Source: Spirosoma sordidisoli (lineage in GTDB: Bacteria; Bacteroidota; Bacteroidia; Cytophagales; Spirosomataceae). From it: a stretch of DNA of 64,000 nt. Where the stretch lies: assembly GCF_004138325.1 (NCBI RefSeq), contig NZ_SBLB01000006.1, forward strand, positions 186,001-250,000, given 5' to 3'. Positions 1 to 8,116 of this stretch are shown piece by piece. Position numbers and translations under genes: made by a program. The notes below the pieces were generated by a model, which worked only from the letters and a program-made list of their open reading frames with translations, was not told where the DNA came from and did no database searches. How positions within the stretch are numbered: the stretch's first letter is position 1; each line of letters opens with the position of its first letter.

Positions 1-764
1 AGCTCGCGCCGGTTCTGGGTACCGTAGCCCACCACCACAATTTCGCTCAGGGTTTTATCGTCGACGGCCATAGTCACGTTGACGGTGCTGCGGTTGCCCA
101 CAGCGACCTCCTGGGTAACGTAGCCAATAAACGAGAGCACCAGCGTAACGGCACCATCGGGCGCGTTGACCCGGTAATTGCCTTCGCCATCGGTGGTGGT
201 GCCCCGGCTGGTTCCTTTCACGACCACGCTAACCCCGGGCAAACCCGCGCCGGTAGCCCCGTCGGTTACCCGACCGCTGATGGTCTGGTCGGCCACGGCG
301 GTCCGCTGTAGCGTATTCGTCAGCGGTGCCGACGGCTCCGTTTCCAGCCGCTGCCCGCTGGCCAGCGCCGTGGTCGGCAGGGTCGTTATCTCACTCGCTT
401 CCGATACTTTGCGGGCTTTGGTCTCGGCCAGCACCAGGTACACGCCGGTTTTCACCTTTTTATAGCGAAGCCCCTGCGGCCGCAGCACGTTGGTCAGATT
501 CCGCTCCAGCGATGCGCCGGGGTCGATAACGCCGGGCAGTATGCGCTGGTCGCTGACGAGCCGGTCTTCGAACAGGATATCGACCTGGTAGCGCACCTTC
601 AGCTGGTTCAGCACGTCGCGCAGCTGAATGGTCTGCGGAGGAGCCAGCTGGTAGGTTGCTCTGGGCAGCGACCGGGCCGTTGCCATAAACTGGGCCAGTC
701 CGGGATAGCCGCTGAACAGCAGCATTCCGACCAGGCCGACCGATGATAAACGTATAGCCATCAT
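1..764 (-). CDS. SusC/RagA-family TonB-linked outer membrane receptor with STN domain, N-terminal part
   Basis: This is the N-terminal part of an outer membrane TonB-dependent transporter; the rest lies beyond the left edge. Translated from ATG at 764 (a second ATG follows at 761), it has a signal peptide ending near GYPGLAQ, an STN (secretin/TonB N-terminal) domain at about residues 45-115, a linker, then a carboxypeptidase-regulatory-like beta-sandwich (TISGRVTDGATGAGLPGVSV) and the start of the plug (EIVVVGYGTQNRRE). STN domains contact FecR-type anti-sigma factors, which fits the upstream FecR (31-bp gap) and ECF sigma genes. The substrate is unknown, most likely a glycan or other polymer. 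The family assignment is secure. Confidence 0.92.
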   Translation of the reverse strand, partial: MMAIRLSSVGLVGMLLFSGYPGLAQFMATARSLPRATYQLAPPQTIQLRDVLNQLKVRYQVDILFEDRLVSDQRILPGVIDPGASLERNLTNVLRPQGLRYKKVKTGVYLVLAETKARKVSEASEITTLPTTALASGQRLETEPSAPLTNTLQRTAVADQTISGRVTDGATGAGLPGVSVVVKGTSRGTTTDGEGNYRVNAPDGAVTLVLSFIGYVTQEVAVGNRSTVNVTMAVDDKTLSEIVVVGYGTQNRRE

Positions 765-794
765 GTAGTACAGGATTTAGTAGATAACAGGCAA

Positions 795-1817
795 TTAATC
801 AGTGAACAGAACGCGGTCATTATCGCGGATGTAGTTGATCTGGAGCAGCTCAGCCACCAGCGCCAGCACCTCATTGGCATCGCGCGCCGGAAACGAGCCC
901 GACACGGTTCGGCTGGCCAGCTGCGCGTCTTTGATGGTGACGGTGAGGCCGTAGTTTTCGTGCAGTATATCGGCGATCTCGCGCAGGGAGGTCTGCTCAA
1001 ACGTGAATCGGTGTCGTTTCCAGGAAGCCAGCGCTTCCGGATGCCGGACGGGCGCAATAGCCAGCCGACCGGTTGGGCCGAGGGTGGCCAGATCGCCGGG
1101 GCGCATCGTCAGCGAGGGGCGGTCTTGCTGCTGCCGGAGACTGAGCGCCACCCGACCCGAGTGCAGCACCACGCGCGTACTCCGCTCGCGGCTGAGAACG
1201 GTAAACTGCGTACCCAGCACCGTTACAACCAGGCCTTTGGGCGTCTGTACCATAAACCGCTGGTGATCGGGCAGGTGCCGGACCGCAAAGTCAGCCTCTC
1301 CGGTGAGCTCGACCGTGCGCGGGCCAGCGCCGAAAAGGCTCGGCCCGAAAGTTACTCTCGGAAACCGCAGCGACGAATTAGCGTTCAGGGTCACGACCGA
1401 GCCGTCGGGCAAGGTCAGGGTCTTGATTTCGCCGAAGCCGGTCTGCTCTGTCCGGTACAGGAGCTGGTCGCGCAGCAGCCAGCCGCTGAGCCCGACAACT
1501 ACGCAGACGGAAGCCGCTACGGCCCATACCCGACCCAAACCACGACTCATCCGCTGCCAGACGGGGTTCGACCCGGCGGGGGTATTGACCGGGGTCGCGG
1601 AGGTGACCAGGCTAACCCGCCGGGCCAGCTGTTCAAAGGCGGGCTGCCAGTCGGTACCCGCCTGCAGGTGTTTCAGCTCCCATTCGTGCAGCCATTGGTA
1701 GTACTGCTCGCGGTTACCGGCTTCGGCCAGCCAGGTCTCTACCGATTTTTTCTGGAGTGGACTGACCCGACCCGAAAAGTAATCGAACAGCACCTCTTTA
1801 GTTATGATGTCTTCCAT
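795..1817 (-). CDS. FecR-family anti-sigma factor
   Basis: This single-pass inner membrane anti-sigma factor should relay receptor occupancy to the ECF sigma factor encoded just upstream. It has a cytoplasmic N-terminal region with a helical sigma-binding segment (residues 1-60), a membrane segment at about 97-113 (WAVAASVCVVVGLSGWLL), the FecR domain (about 120-215, including LPDGSVVTLNANSSL and VTVLGTQFTV) and a C-terminal DUF4974 domain (about 265-338, RFTFEQTSLREIADIL). Its length of 340 aa is usual for Bacteroidota FecR proteins. It sits between the sigma gene (43-bp gap) and the STN-type SusC gene, the classic order of a trans-envelope signalling locus. Confidence 0.93.
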   Translation of the reverse strand: MEDIITKEVLFDYFSGRVSPLQKKSVETWLAEAGNREQYYQWLHEWELKHLQAGTDWQPAFEQLARRVSLVTSATPVNTPAGSNPVWQRMSRGLGRVWAVAASVCVVVGLSGWLLRDQLLYRTEQTGFGEIKTLTLPDGSVVTLNANSSLRFPRVTFGPSLFGAGPRTVELTGEADFAVRHLPDHQRFMVQTPKGLVVTVLGTQFTVLSRERSTRVVLHSGRVALSLRQQQDRPSLTMRPGDLATLGPTGRLAIAPVRHPEALASWKRHRFTFEQTSLREIADILHENYGLTVTIKDAQLASRTVSGSFPARDANEVLALVAELLQINYIRDNDRVLFTD

Positions 1818-1860
1818 ACATGAGCCTTTCTTGATTGGACACGCAACCCGGCGTTTACCC

Positions 1861-2511
1861 TTAGTAGAGCCAGGCTGCCAGGAGCAGGCCCGCCGACAGA
1901 AATACGCGCCGGAGCTGCTGCAAGGCCCGGGCCATATGAGCCTCTACCGTTTTAAGGGCCAGGCCCAGTTCATCGGCGATTTCCTGATTTTTCCGGTTCT
2001 CGAACCGGCTCATCAGAAACACCCGCTGACACTGGGGCGGCAGCGCATGAATCACCTGCTCGACCCGCTGAAAGGTTTCGTCATACTCGATCAGCGTCTG
2101 GGGGGTTTCGGTCTGGCCGGTGTCGTCGAGCGCGTCGAGCGAAGCGGGGGTTCGGGTGCCAGTCAGCTCGTCGCGGAGGTAGTTGTGGGCGCGGTGGCGA
2201 ACGGCCGCGTAGAGATAGGTGCGATAGGTATGCTGAACGGATGCGTAACTACCCGTTTTCCAGAGCTGATAAAATACCTCGCCCACAATATCTTCGGCCA
2301 CTTCGCGGGTGTAGACGAACCGCAGCGCATGGCTGCACAGAGCCTGATAATACAACCGAAATAGGGCTTCGAAGCCCTGTTGGGGCGATTCGGCAAAGGC
2401 GAGCCGAACAAAATATTCGTTGTCCCGCACGGGTACCGGCCCATTCGCTGGCCCGGCGGACTGGGGTGAACGGGCCGGGTCCGGTCCTGTTTGTTCGTCG
2501 AGTCCGGTCAT
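1861..2511 (-). CDS. ECF-family RNA polymerase sigma-70 factor
   Basis: This ECF sigma factor should direct transcription of the SusC locus next to it. Region 2 is seen as FEALFRLYYQALCSHALRF followed by AEDIVGEVFYQLW, and region 4 as LPPQCQRVFLMSRFENRKNQ with the helix-turn-helix EIADELGLALKTVEAHMARAL. I chose ATG at 2511 (MTGLDEQTG), giving 216 aa; the 11 upstream in-frame codons are hydrophobic and look like untranslated leader. The C-terminus is a short hydrophobic tail (LLLAAWLY), common in Bacteroidota ECF factors. It forms an operon with fecR and susC downstream. Confidence 0.92.
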   Translation of the reverse strand: MTGLDEQTGPDPARSPQSAGPANGPVPVRDNEYFVRLAFAESPQQGFEALFRLYYQALCSHALRFVYTREVAEDIVGEVFYQLWKTGSYASVQHTYRTYLYAAVRHRAHNYLRDELTGTRTPASLDALDDTGQTETPQTLIEYDETFQRVEQVIHALPPQCQRVFLMSRFENRKNQEIADELGLALKTVEAHMARALQQLRRVFLSAGLLLAAWLY

Positions 2512-2707
2512 AGAGTAGTAAGTCAAGTACCAGAATGACACCAATCAGCTGCCTTACCCTTAGCGTACCTTATCGTTTCAATGAAATATTTTCTCTAATT
2601 TTTACTAAAAAGCGGGGCAACTCATCCTGATTGACGCTCAGTGGTTTCGTGCCGACCAGGACGACTCCTTATCCAAAAAGTCCGGGACCCGGCTTGTACC
2701 GAACGGC

Positions 2708-4654
2708 TCATTTCCGGGACGGACATTGTTTCAGCAGCCAGGTTGCCAGCTCTTTACCAGCCCGGAAATTCTGGTACTCGTTTGGAATGCGTCGACCATC
2801 GGTGTATTCGTTATACAGCCACGGATCGCCCACTACGAATACGGTACCTTTTCCTACTTTCGCTGTCGCCATGATGACCCGGCCTTTCGCGTCGGTCAGG
2901 GCGGACTGGGCCGGGCGGGTCAACGTCAGGGGCGACAGTTCTTTGATGTAAATGGTCCGCGTGGTGCTGAATATAGGACCGCCGGCCGGGATAGTCAGTT
3001 TGCCCCCCTCCCATTGGGTTCCCTGCACCGGGTTTACCAGCTCGCTGCCGAAGCGAACGCCGAAGCGGCCAGCCAGTTCGTTAAAATGAGGAATCTCGCA
3101 GTTGGCGGTGTCGTTGGCCATCAGCACCAGGACCCCACCCGCCCGCACCCAGTCTTCAACAGCCTTGCTGTCGGTCGGCTGAATATAGCGGGGAGCAGCC
3201 GTTTCTTTGGGTGTGTCAGGATCAACGATGATGTACACATCGACGTTTTTGAGGCTCTGGGCCGTGGGCGCCATGGGTACGGCAACCGTTTTAGCACCCA
3301 GTTCACGGAAGGTATTGCCCCAGAGCCAGAAGCCCGAATGCATACGATCTTCCCAGGTATAATGAAACGGTTCGCGCTCGGGCGCTCCGGGACCGGCATC
3401 GCTCTTTCGGAATTCGTGGTTAAAATAGTAGTCCAGTCCCACGTTACGTCCCCGGCCAACCGCCGGCTCATCGGCTATCTCCATTTCGACACTGGCCATA
3501 ATAAAGGGTCCAACGCCTTTGAGATCGTTTTTTTTGATGGGTTCGCTCAGGTAATACGCGTAGCTGCCATCGCGGTAGGGGTTACCGCCCAGCCCGCCTA
3601 CGCTCACCGTTCCGTTCAGATGCGGCAGTCCGTTGGCGTCGGTCTCGATAAAGGTTTTCTGGATACCGGCATAGCCACGCCGGGCGTTGTCGAGCAGGGG
3701 GGCGGGCAGGTAGCCCATCCGTACACCTTTGGCCAGGGCATACACGAACATGCACGACGCCGACGCTTCGGGATAGTTACCCTTGCGGCTGGCCTGATCG
3801 GGTATCTGATACCAGCAGCCCGTGGCTTTATCCTGGTAGCGCACCACGATGGGCATCAGCCGCTGCAGATACCCCACGAGGTCGGCCCGGCGCGGGTGAT
3901 TCGACGGAAAATAATCGAGAACATCGACCAGCGCCATGGCATACCAGCCGATTGACCGCCCCCAGAAGTTGGGCGATACCCCGGTTTTGGGATTGGCCCA
4001 TTTCTGCTGGCGACTCTCGTCGTAGCCGTGATACAGCAAACCGGTTTTCGGGTCGAGCAGATTTTTCTCGATCAGCGCGAACTGCAGGGCGATATCGTCG
4101 AAGTTTTCGGGTTGCCGGTAGAGGGCGCTGTATTCCGCGTAAAAAGGTTCGGCCATGTACAGACCGTCGAGCCACATTTGGTTCGGGTACCGCTGTTTGT
4201 GCCAGAAGCCCCGCGCCTGGGTGCGCGGCTGGCGGGTCAGCTGGGCACGGAGGGTATCGGCCGCCCGCCGAAACTTCTCGCGACCCGCTTCGGTCTGCTG
4301 CGCCAGCGTGAGCAGGGTCCGGCCGGGGGTAATATTGTCGAGATTGTACTCGTCCATCCGGAACGTACGGATGCGGCCATCGGCACTGATGAACCGGTTC
4401 ATGTCGCGCAGGATATAGGCATAATAGCGACCGTCGCCGGTGCGTTGCCAGACCCGTTCGAGGGCTTTCAGCACGAGTCCCTGTTCGTAATCCCAGCGGG
4501 CGGGGTTGCCTTCTTTGGTAACGATGGAATCGCGATGGAGGGTCATGACCGTTTCGGCCATGCGCTCAGACATCGGTTTGGGCTGGGCCATAAGCCCATA
4601 GCAGCCAGGTATAAGCAATAAACAGGTCAGGTAAACGGGTAGACGAACGGGCAT
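2708..4654 (-). CDS. GH105 unsaturated rhamnogalacturonyl/glucuronyl hydrolase with C-terminal GATase-like domain
   Basis: The protein is exported, with a signal peptide ending near GLMAQ. Residues 28 to about 420 form the (alpha/alpha)6 barrel of GH105, whose members remove the 4,5-unsaturated uronic acid left by polysaccharide lyases. Family landmarks include NQMWLDGLYMAEPF with the likely catalytic Asp163, FWGRSIGWYAMALVDVLD and NYPEASASCMFVYALAKG. Residues about 455-645 form an extra domain (VYIIVDPDT, WVRAGGVLVLMANDTAN, GKGTVFVVGDPWLYNEY) resembling GATase-like/DUF4350 domains. The 648-aa length exceeds that of a single-domain GH105 (about 370 aa). It is probably periplasmic and acts on pectin-type or other uronic oligosaccharides. 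No lyase or SusCD pair lies directly beside it on this strand. Confidence 0.88.
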   Translation of the reverse strand: MPVRLPVYLTCLLLIPGCYGLMAQPKPMSERMAETVMTLHRDSIVTKEGNPARWDYEQGLVLKALERVWQRTGDGRYYAYILRDMNRFISADGRIRTFRMDEYNLDNITPGRTLLTLAQQTEAGREKFRRAADTLRAQLTRQPRTQARGFWHKQRYPNQMWLDGLYMAEPFYAEYSALYRQPENFDDIALQFALIEKNLLDPKTGLLYHGYDESRQQKWANPKTGVSPNFWGRSIGWYAMALVDVLDYFPSNHPRRADLVGYLQRLMPIVVRYQDKATGCWYQIPDQASRKGNYPEASASCMFVYALAKGVRMGYLPAPLLDNARRGYAGIQKTFIETDANGLPHLNGTVSVGGLGGNPYRDGSYAYYLSEPIKKNDLKGVGPFIMASVEMEIADEPAVGRGRNVGLDYYFNHEFRKSDAGPGAPEREPFHYTWEDRMHSGFWLWGNTFRELGAKTVAVPMAPTAQSLKNVDVYIIVDPDTPKETAAPRYIQPTDSKAVEDWVRAGGVLVLMANDTANCEIPHFNELAGRFGVRFGSELVNPVQGTQWEGGKLTIPAGGPIFSTTRTIYIKELSPLTLTRPAQSALTDAKGRVIMATAKVGKGTVFVVGDPWLYNEYTDGRRIPNEYQNFRAGKELATWLLKQCPSRK

Positions 4655-4728
4655 TGGTTTCGGGGGTATGTATCCTCAAAAGCGTCTACCCCCTCTATTC
4701 TTACCTAATGCAGCCCGAGCGGCCGGGG

Positions 4729-5814
4729 TTACAGCACCTGTTCCAGCATACGGATGTAGCCATCTACCCCTTCGCTGATTTCCCGCAGGTAGATAAACTC
4801 ATCGGCCGAGTGCGACCGTCCCGAATGGCCGGGGCCGCACTTCAGCGAAGGGCAGTTCAGCACCGCCTGATCCGACGTGGTGGGCGAGCCGTAGGTATGT
4901 CGACCCAGCGCCAGCCCGGCCCGCACGATGGGATGATCGGCCGGGATGCTCGACGGTTTGAGCCGAATCGAGCGCGGCTTCACCTCCGACCGAATATTTG
5001 TGCGGATGGTATCGATGACTTCCTCGAGGGTATACTGCTCCGTAACGCGCACATCGACCGTAAACGTACAGACATCGGGCACTACGTTATGCTGGCTTCC
5101 GGCCTGGATAATCGTCACCGACAGTTTGATGGGCCCCAGCGTTGGCGACTCTTTCGGAAACTGGTAGGTTGTGAGCCAGTTGATGTCCTGTATGGCTTTG
5201 TAGATGGCGTTCTCCCCTTCGTTCCGGGCCGCGTGACCGCTGACGCCATGGGCGGTACAGTCGAGCACAAGCAGGCCTTTTTCGGCAATAGCCAGCTGCA
5301 TCTCGGTCGGCTCGCCCACTATGGCGAAGCTGATCGGTGGCAGGTGCGGCAGCAGCAGCTCCAGCCCGTTGCGCCCCGAAATCTCTTCTTCGGCGCTGGC
5401 CGCCATTACGACGTTATGGCTCAGGTCGGGCCGGTCGTAAAAGTAGACGAACGCGGCTATCAGCGATACCAGACAACCACCGGCATCGTTGCTTCCCAGC
5501 CCGAACAGCTTATCGTCGCGCTCGACGGGCGTAAACGGGTCGAGCGTCCAGGACGGGTTGGGCTTCACCGTATCGTGGTGTGAGTTGAGCAGCACCGTTG
5601 GTTTGGCCGGGTCGAAGAACCGGTTTTTGGCCCAGATGTTATTCTCCAGCCGCTCGTACGGGATCTGCTTTTCCCGAAAAAAGGCTTCGATCAGCGCAGC
5701 CGTCTGCTGCTCCTCCCGACTGAACGAAGGGGTAGCAATCAGGCGTTTCAGCAGCGCGAGAGCGTCGGCTGTGAGGGTGGTTTGCAGCGGAGTCGTATCT
5801 GAGAGAACGTTCAT
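4729..5814 (-). CDS. argE: M20-family deacetylase, N-acetylornithine/N-acetylcitrulline deacetylase type
   Basis: This cytoplasmic di-zinc amidohydrolase should release ornithine or citrulline from the N-acetylated intermediate in arginine synthesis. The Bacteroidota arginine pathway runs through acetylcitrulline, and this sequence closely follows that subgroup (NNIWAKNRFFDPAKPTVLLN, AIVGEPTEMQLAIAEKGLLV). Visible metal and catalytic residues are His80 and Asp81 (NSHHDTV), bridging Asp110 (GSNDAGG), Glu142-144 (AEEEISG) and the C-terminal His in GRSHSADEFIYL. The length of 361 aa is normal. No other arg gene lies next to it. A TATCTTTG element starts 21 bp upstream of the ATG, so it probably has its own promoter. 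Confidence 0.87.
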   Translation of the reverse strand: MNVLSDTTPLQTTLTADALALLKRLIATPSFSREEQQTAALIEAFFREKQIPYERLENNIWAKNRFFDPAKPTVLLNSHHDTVKPNPSWTLDPFTPVERDDKLFGLGSNDAGGCLVSLIAAFVYFYDRPDLSHNVVMAASAEEEISGRNGLELLLPHLPPISFAIVGEPTEMQLAIAEKGLLVLDCTAHGVSGHAARNEGENAIYKAIQDINWLTTYQFPKESPTLGPIKLSVTIIQAGSQHNVVPDVCTFTVDVRVTEQYTLEEVIDTIRTNIRSEVKPRSIRLKPSSIPADHPIVRAGLALGRHTYGSPTTSDQAVLNCPSLKCGPGHSGRSHSADEFIYLREISEGVDGYIRMLEQVL

Positions 5815-5834
5815 ATGCGTGGTCGTTTACGGCC

Positions 5835-5842
5835 CAAAGATA
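5835..5842 (-). promoter_or_regulatory. Bacteroidota -7 element of argE
   Basis: On the minus strand this reads TATCTTTG, a full match to the Bacteroidota -7 consensus TAnnTTTG. It would start transcription about 14 nt upstream of the argE ATG. No convincing -33 TTTG is seen at the expected spacing. Confidence 0.45.
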
Positions 5843-5887
5843 CGACCAAAGCCCCGAAAAGCGGGCGATATCAGGCCAGCCAGCCCC

Positions 5888-6730
5888 TTACCGGATAACC
5901 GCCTTGATGACAACGGGCTGATGATCGGACGGGTACCGCTGCTGATTGGCGTCGGTCAGAACGGCATAACTGAGCACATCGATGTCTTTACTGACGAAGA
6001 TATAATCGATCCGGTCTTTCATGGGCGCATCGAAGGCAAAGGCGTTGAACGTACCGACCGGCCCGTAAGGCGGGGTAGCTGTTACCCGGTAGGCGTCGTT
6101 CAGCCGGGTTTGCATGGTCCGGATCTGCTCCGTATCGGGAGTCGAGTTGAAATCGCCCGTACAGATGACGGGGGCATCTTTGGCGATCTCGCTGATTTTC
6201 TGAACCAGCAGCTTCCCCGACTGCCGGCGGGCCTCGACCCCCTGGTGATCGAAATGGACGTTGAACACATACAATTCTTTCCGGCTTCGCTGATCGCGGA
6301 GTTTAGCCCACGAGCAGATGCGGTTGCAGCAGCTAGCATCCCAGCCGAGCGAGGGTTTATCCGGCGTTTCGCTCAGCCAGAAATCGCCCGATTGCAGCAC
6401 AGAAAAGCGGTCTTTCCGGTAAAAGATAGCCGAATGTTCTCCGCCTTCTTTGCCATCGTCACGGCCTTTACCGATGCGGGCAAACCCAGGCATCTGGCTC
6501 AGGTCGTTCAGCTGATTCAGCAAGCCCTCCTGCGTGCCCATAATGTCGAACTCATGGTAACGAATCAGGCCCTTCACGTTTTCTCTCCGATTGGGCCAGG
6601 CGTTGGGCCCATCTTTAGGGGTGTCGTATCGGATGTTGTAGGTAGCTACGCGGATGGGGTCTATTGTCTGGGCCAACAGGCTGGCCGGGAGCAGGGCAGA
6701 AAGCAGAAACGACAGAATCAGTACACGCAT
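5888..6730 (-). CDS. Secreted endonuclease/exonuclease/phosphatase-family protein
   Basis: This is an exported enzyme of the EEP (DNase I-like) metal-dependent phosphohydrolase fold. The signal peptide is MRVLILSFLLSALLPASLLAQ. Fold landmarks follow: RVATYNIRYDTPKDGPNAW (N-terminal Asn), EFDIMGTQEGLLNQL (metal-binding Glu), YVFNVHFDHQGVEAR, VICTGDFNSTPDTEQI and a C-terminal IDYIFVSKD...YPSDHQPVVI motif with the Asp-His pair. Bacteroidota members are often annotated as endonuclease/exonuclease/phosphatase family proteins, and some act on sugar or lipid phosphates; the substrate here cannot be read from the sequence. It lies 66 bp downstream of the protease gene on the same strand. Confidence 0.88.
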   Translation of the reverse strand: MRVLILSFLLSALLPASLLAQTIDPIRVATYNIRYDTPKDGPNAWPNRRENVKGLIRYHEFDIMGTQEGLLNQLNDLSQMPGFARIGKGRDDGKEGGEHSAIFYRKDRFSVLQSGDFWLSETPDKPSLGWDASCCNRICSWAKLRDQRSRKELYVFNVHFDHQGVEARRQSGKLLVQKISEIAKDAPVICTGDFNSTPDTEQIRTMQTRLNDAYRVTATPPYGPVGTFNAFAFDAPMKDRIDYIFVSKDIDVLSYAVLTDANQQRYPSDHQPVVIKAVIR

Positions 6731-6796
6731 GACAGAAAGAGTAACGTTGACAAAAGAAAGAGATACAGCATTTACAACCAGAAACGGATCGACTGG

Positions 6797-7681
6797 TCAG
6801 GCCTCGTAGAACGGCACGCCCCGCTCGCGCAGAAACGCCTTAATAACGTCGACGTGAACACACTGACCCACGTTCAGAAAGGGATAGTTGGAAACGCGGC
6901 TCCGGCGGCCGTTGACCATGACTTCGCGGTCTTCGATGTCGAAACCCAGGTGCAGGTGCCGCGTGGCCGACTGCATCCCGTAGATCAGCCCGTTCGTGTC
7001 GAAGAGCGGGCCCCCGCTTTGCCCGCGCAGGCCGGGGGTACTCATTTCAATCCCCACAATACCGGAGCTGTCGCTCAGCAGGCGGGTAACGATCCCGTCG
7101 ATCGGAAAACGGGGCGACGTAACCTTTCCTTCGGCGGTCCATTCGATATCGTCACTGCCGGCGTTGTAGCGGTAGTTGGTAAACTCTGGAAACGGGTAGC
7201 CCAGACGGCATAAACTGCGGCCAGGTTTCACCCGACTGGTGTCTTGCAGGAAGGTGGCGTGGGATTGATAAAGCAGTCGATTATAGCCCTTGAACCGCAA
7301 CAGGGCCAGATCCTGCGTCGGGTGCATCTCGATGGTCACTTCGGAAAACAGATCGACGCATCCCACGAAGCTGTTGCGCACCCGGATAATGGTGTCGGAC
7401 TGTAATTTGAATTTTTCTTCGAGCTGGCTGATGCGCTGGGCCGCATCCCGTTCGCGGAGTACCGACCGTCGCTCACCCTGAAAGTTCAGGTAGTTGTGGT
7501 AGATGGTATCGGCTTTGGCAACCAGCTCGGCGACGTGCTTACAGGTAACAGCACAGCCGTATTCGTTCACAAAAAAAAGGGTGGCAGTTCCCGGAATCAC
7601 TTCATCATGCCCATACAGGCGCACAATCGAATGCAGCGGGCGGGTAAACGGATCAACGCGGTCAATAGCGTCAACAAACAT
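6797..7681 (-). CDS. Trypsin-like (S1-fold) serine protease, cytoplasmic
   Basis: This chymotrypsin-fold protease has an intact triad: His49 (CAVTCKHVAELV), Asp124 (PTQDLALLRF) and Ser222 (GLRGQSGGPLFD). I see no signal peptide, membrane segment or PDZ domain, so it should act in the cytoplasm, which is unusual for this fold. Residues 60-105 form an insertion rich in charged helix (RERDAAQRISQLEEKFKL). The substrate is unknown; similar proteins occur as solitary genes in environmental bacteria. The gene starts 11 bp downstream of a nested inverted-repeat element (7692-7791) that separates it from the small lipoprotein gene. Confidence 0.78.
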   Translation of the reverse strand: MFVDAIDRVDPFTRPLHSIVRLYGHDEVIPGTATLFFVNEYGCAVTCKHVAELVAKADTIYHNYLNFQGERRSVLRERDAAQRISQLEEKFKLQSDTIIRVRNSFVGCVDLFSEVTIEMHPTQDLALLRFKGYNRLLYQSHATFLQDTSRVKPGRSLCRLGYPFPEFTNYRYNAGSDDIEWTAEGKVTSPRFPIDGIVTRLLSDSSGIVGIEMSTPGLRGQSGGPLFDTNGLIYGMQSATRHLHLGFDIEDREVMVNGRRSRVSNYPFLNVGQCVHVDVIKAFLRERGVPFYEA

Positions 7682-7691
7682 ACAATCAGGC

Positions 7692-7791
7692 GGTCAGGTC
7701 GGTGAGTTGGTCAATTCGTTCTCCAACGACGATACGGACGAACGAATCAGGGGGCAAGTTACTAAATACCCGCCGACTCAGCGACCTGACC
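7692..7791. repeat. Nested inverted repeats between lipoprotein and protease genes
   Basis: The outer arms are 7692-7707 (GGTCAGGTCGGTGAGT) and 7776-7791; 15 of 16 positions pair. Inside lies a perfect 8-bp pair, ATTCGTTC at 7714-7721 and GAACGAAT at 7740-7747, with an 18-nt loop. The whole 100-nt element could fold as one structure in leftward mRNA, ending 11 nt before the protease start codon. It has no T-run and so is not a standard terminator. It may control protease translation or processing of a shared transcript. Confidence 0.6.
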
Positions 7792-7798
7792 GGCCTGC

Positions 7799-8092
7799 TT
7801 ACTGCTTCGCTTTTACGTTCACTCCGGCAGGCACTACGGCCCCGCCGGCGCTGGCGCTATCGGGGGGCGCCTGCTGCGAAACGCCCGGATCCGATGAATT
7901 AAGGGTATCGCCCTGCCGACCAAATACGGAACTGTCCGAGCCGGAAGCCGTATCTGTCGTCATAGTTTCAGTACTGCTTTCGGTGCTGGTTTCCTTATTG
8001 CTGCCGGAGCAGTTCCATAGGCTCAGGCTGGCACCGGCCAGCAGGCCCACCAGCAGAAATCGCCGGGTCAGTTGATTCAGGTTGTTTGTCAT
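7799..8092 (-). CDS. Small Ser/Thr-rich lipoprotein
   Basis: This 97-aa protein has an N-terminal hydrophobic segment after an arginine pair (RRFLLVGLLAGASLSLWNC) and a likely lipidated Cys28. The remainder is low-complexity and hydrophilic (STESSTETMTTDTASG, SASAGG), so it is probably tethered to the outer or inner membrane and largely unstructured. I recognise no function. It lies 24 bp downstream of the DUF937 gene, probably in the same transcript, and resembles in style the 67-aa lipoprotein at 47347-47550. Confidence 0.65.
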   Translation of the reverse strand: MTNNLNQLTRRFLLVGLLAGASLSLWNCSGSNKETSTESSTETMTTDTASGSDSSVFGRQGDTLNSSDPGVSQQAPPDSASAGGAVVPAGVNVKAKQ

Positions 8093-8116
8093 TGCTTTTC
8101 GGTTGTTGAGTAATTA

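Noticed and set aside
5489..7213. Plus-strand frame of 574 codons spanning argE, the EEP-family gene and the protease gene
   Set aside because: It runs antisense across three well-supported genes and has no family pattern; long antisense frames are expected at this GC content.
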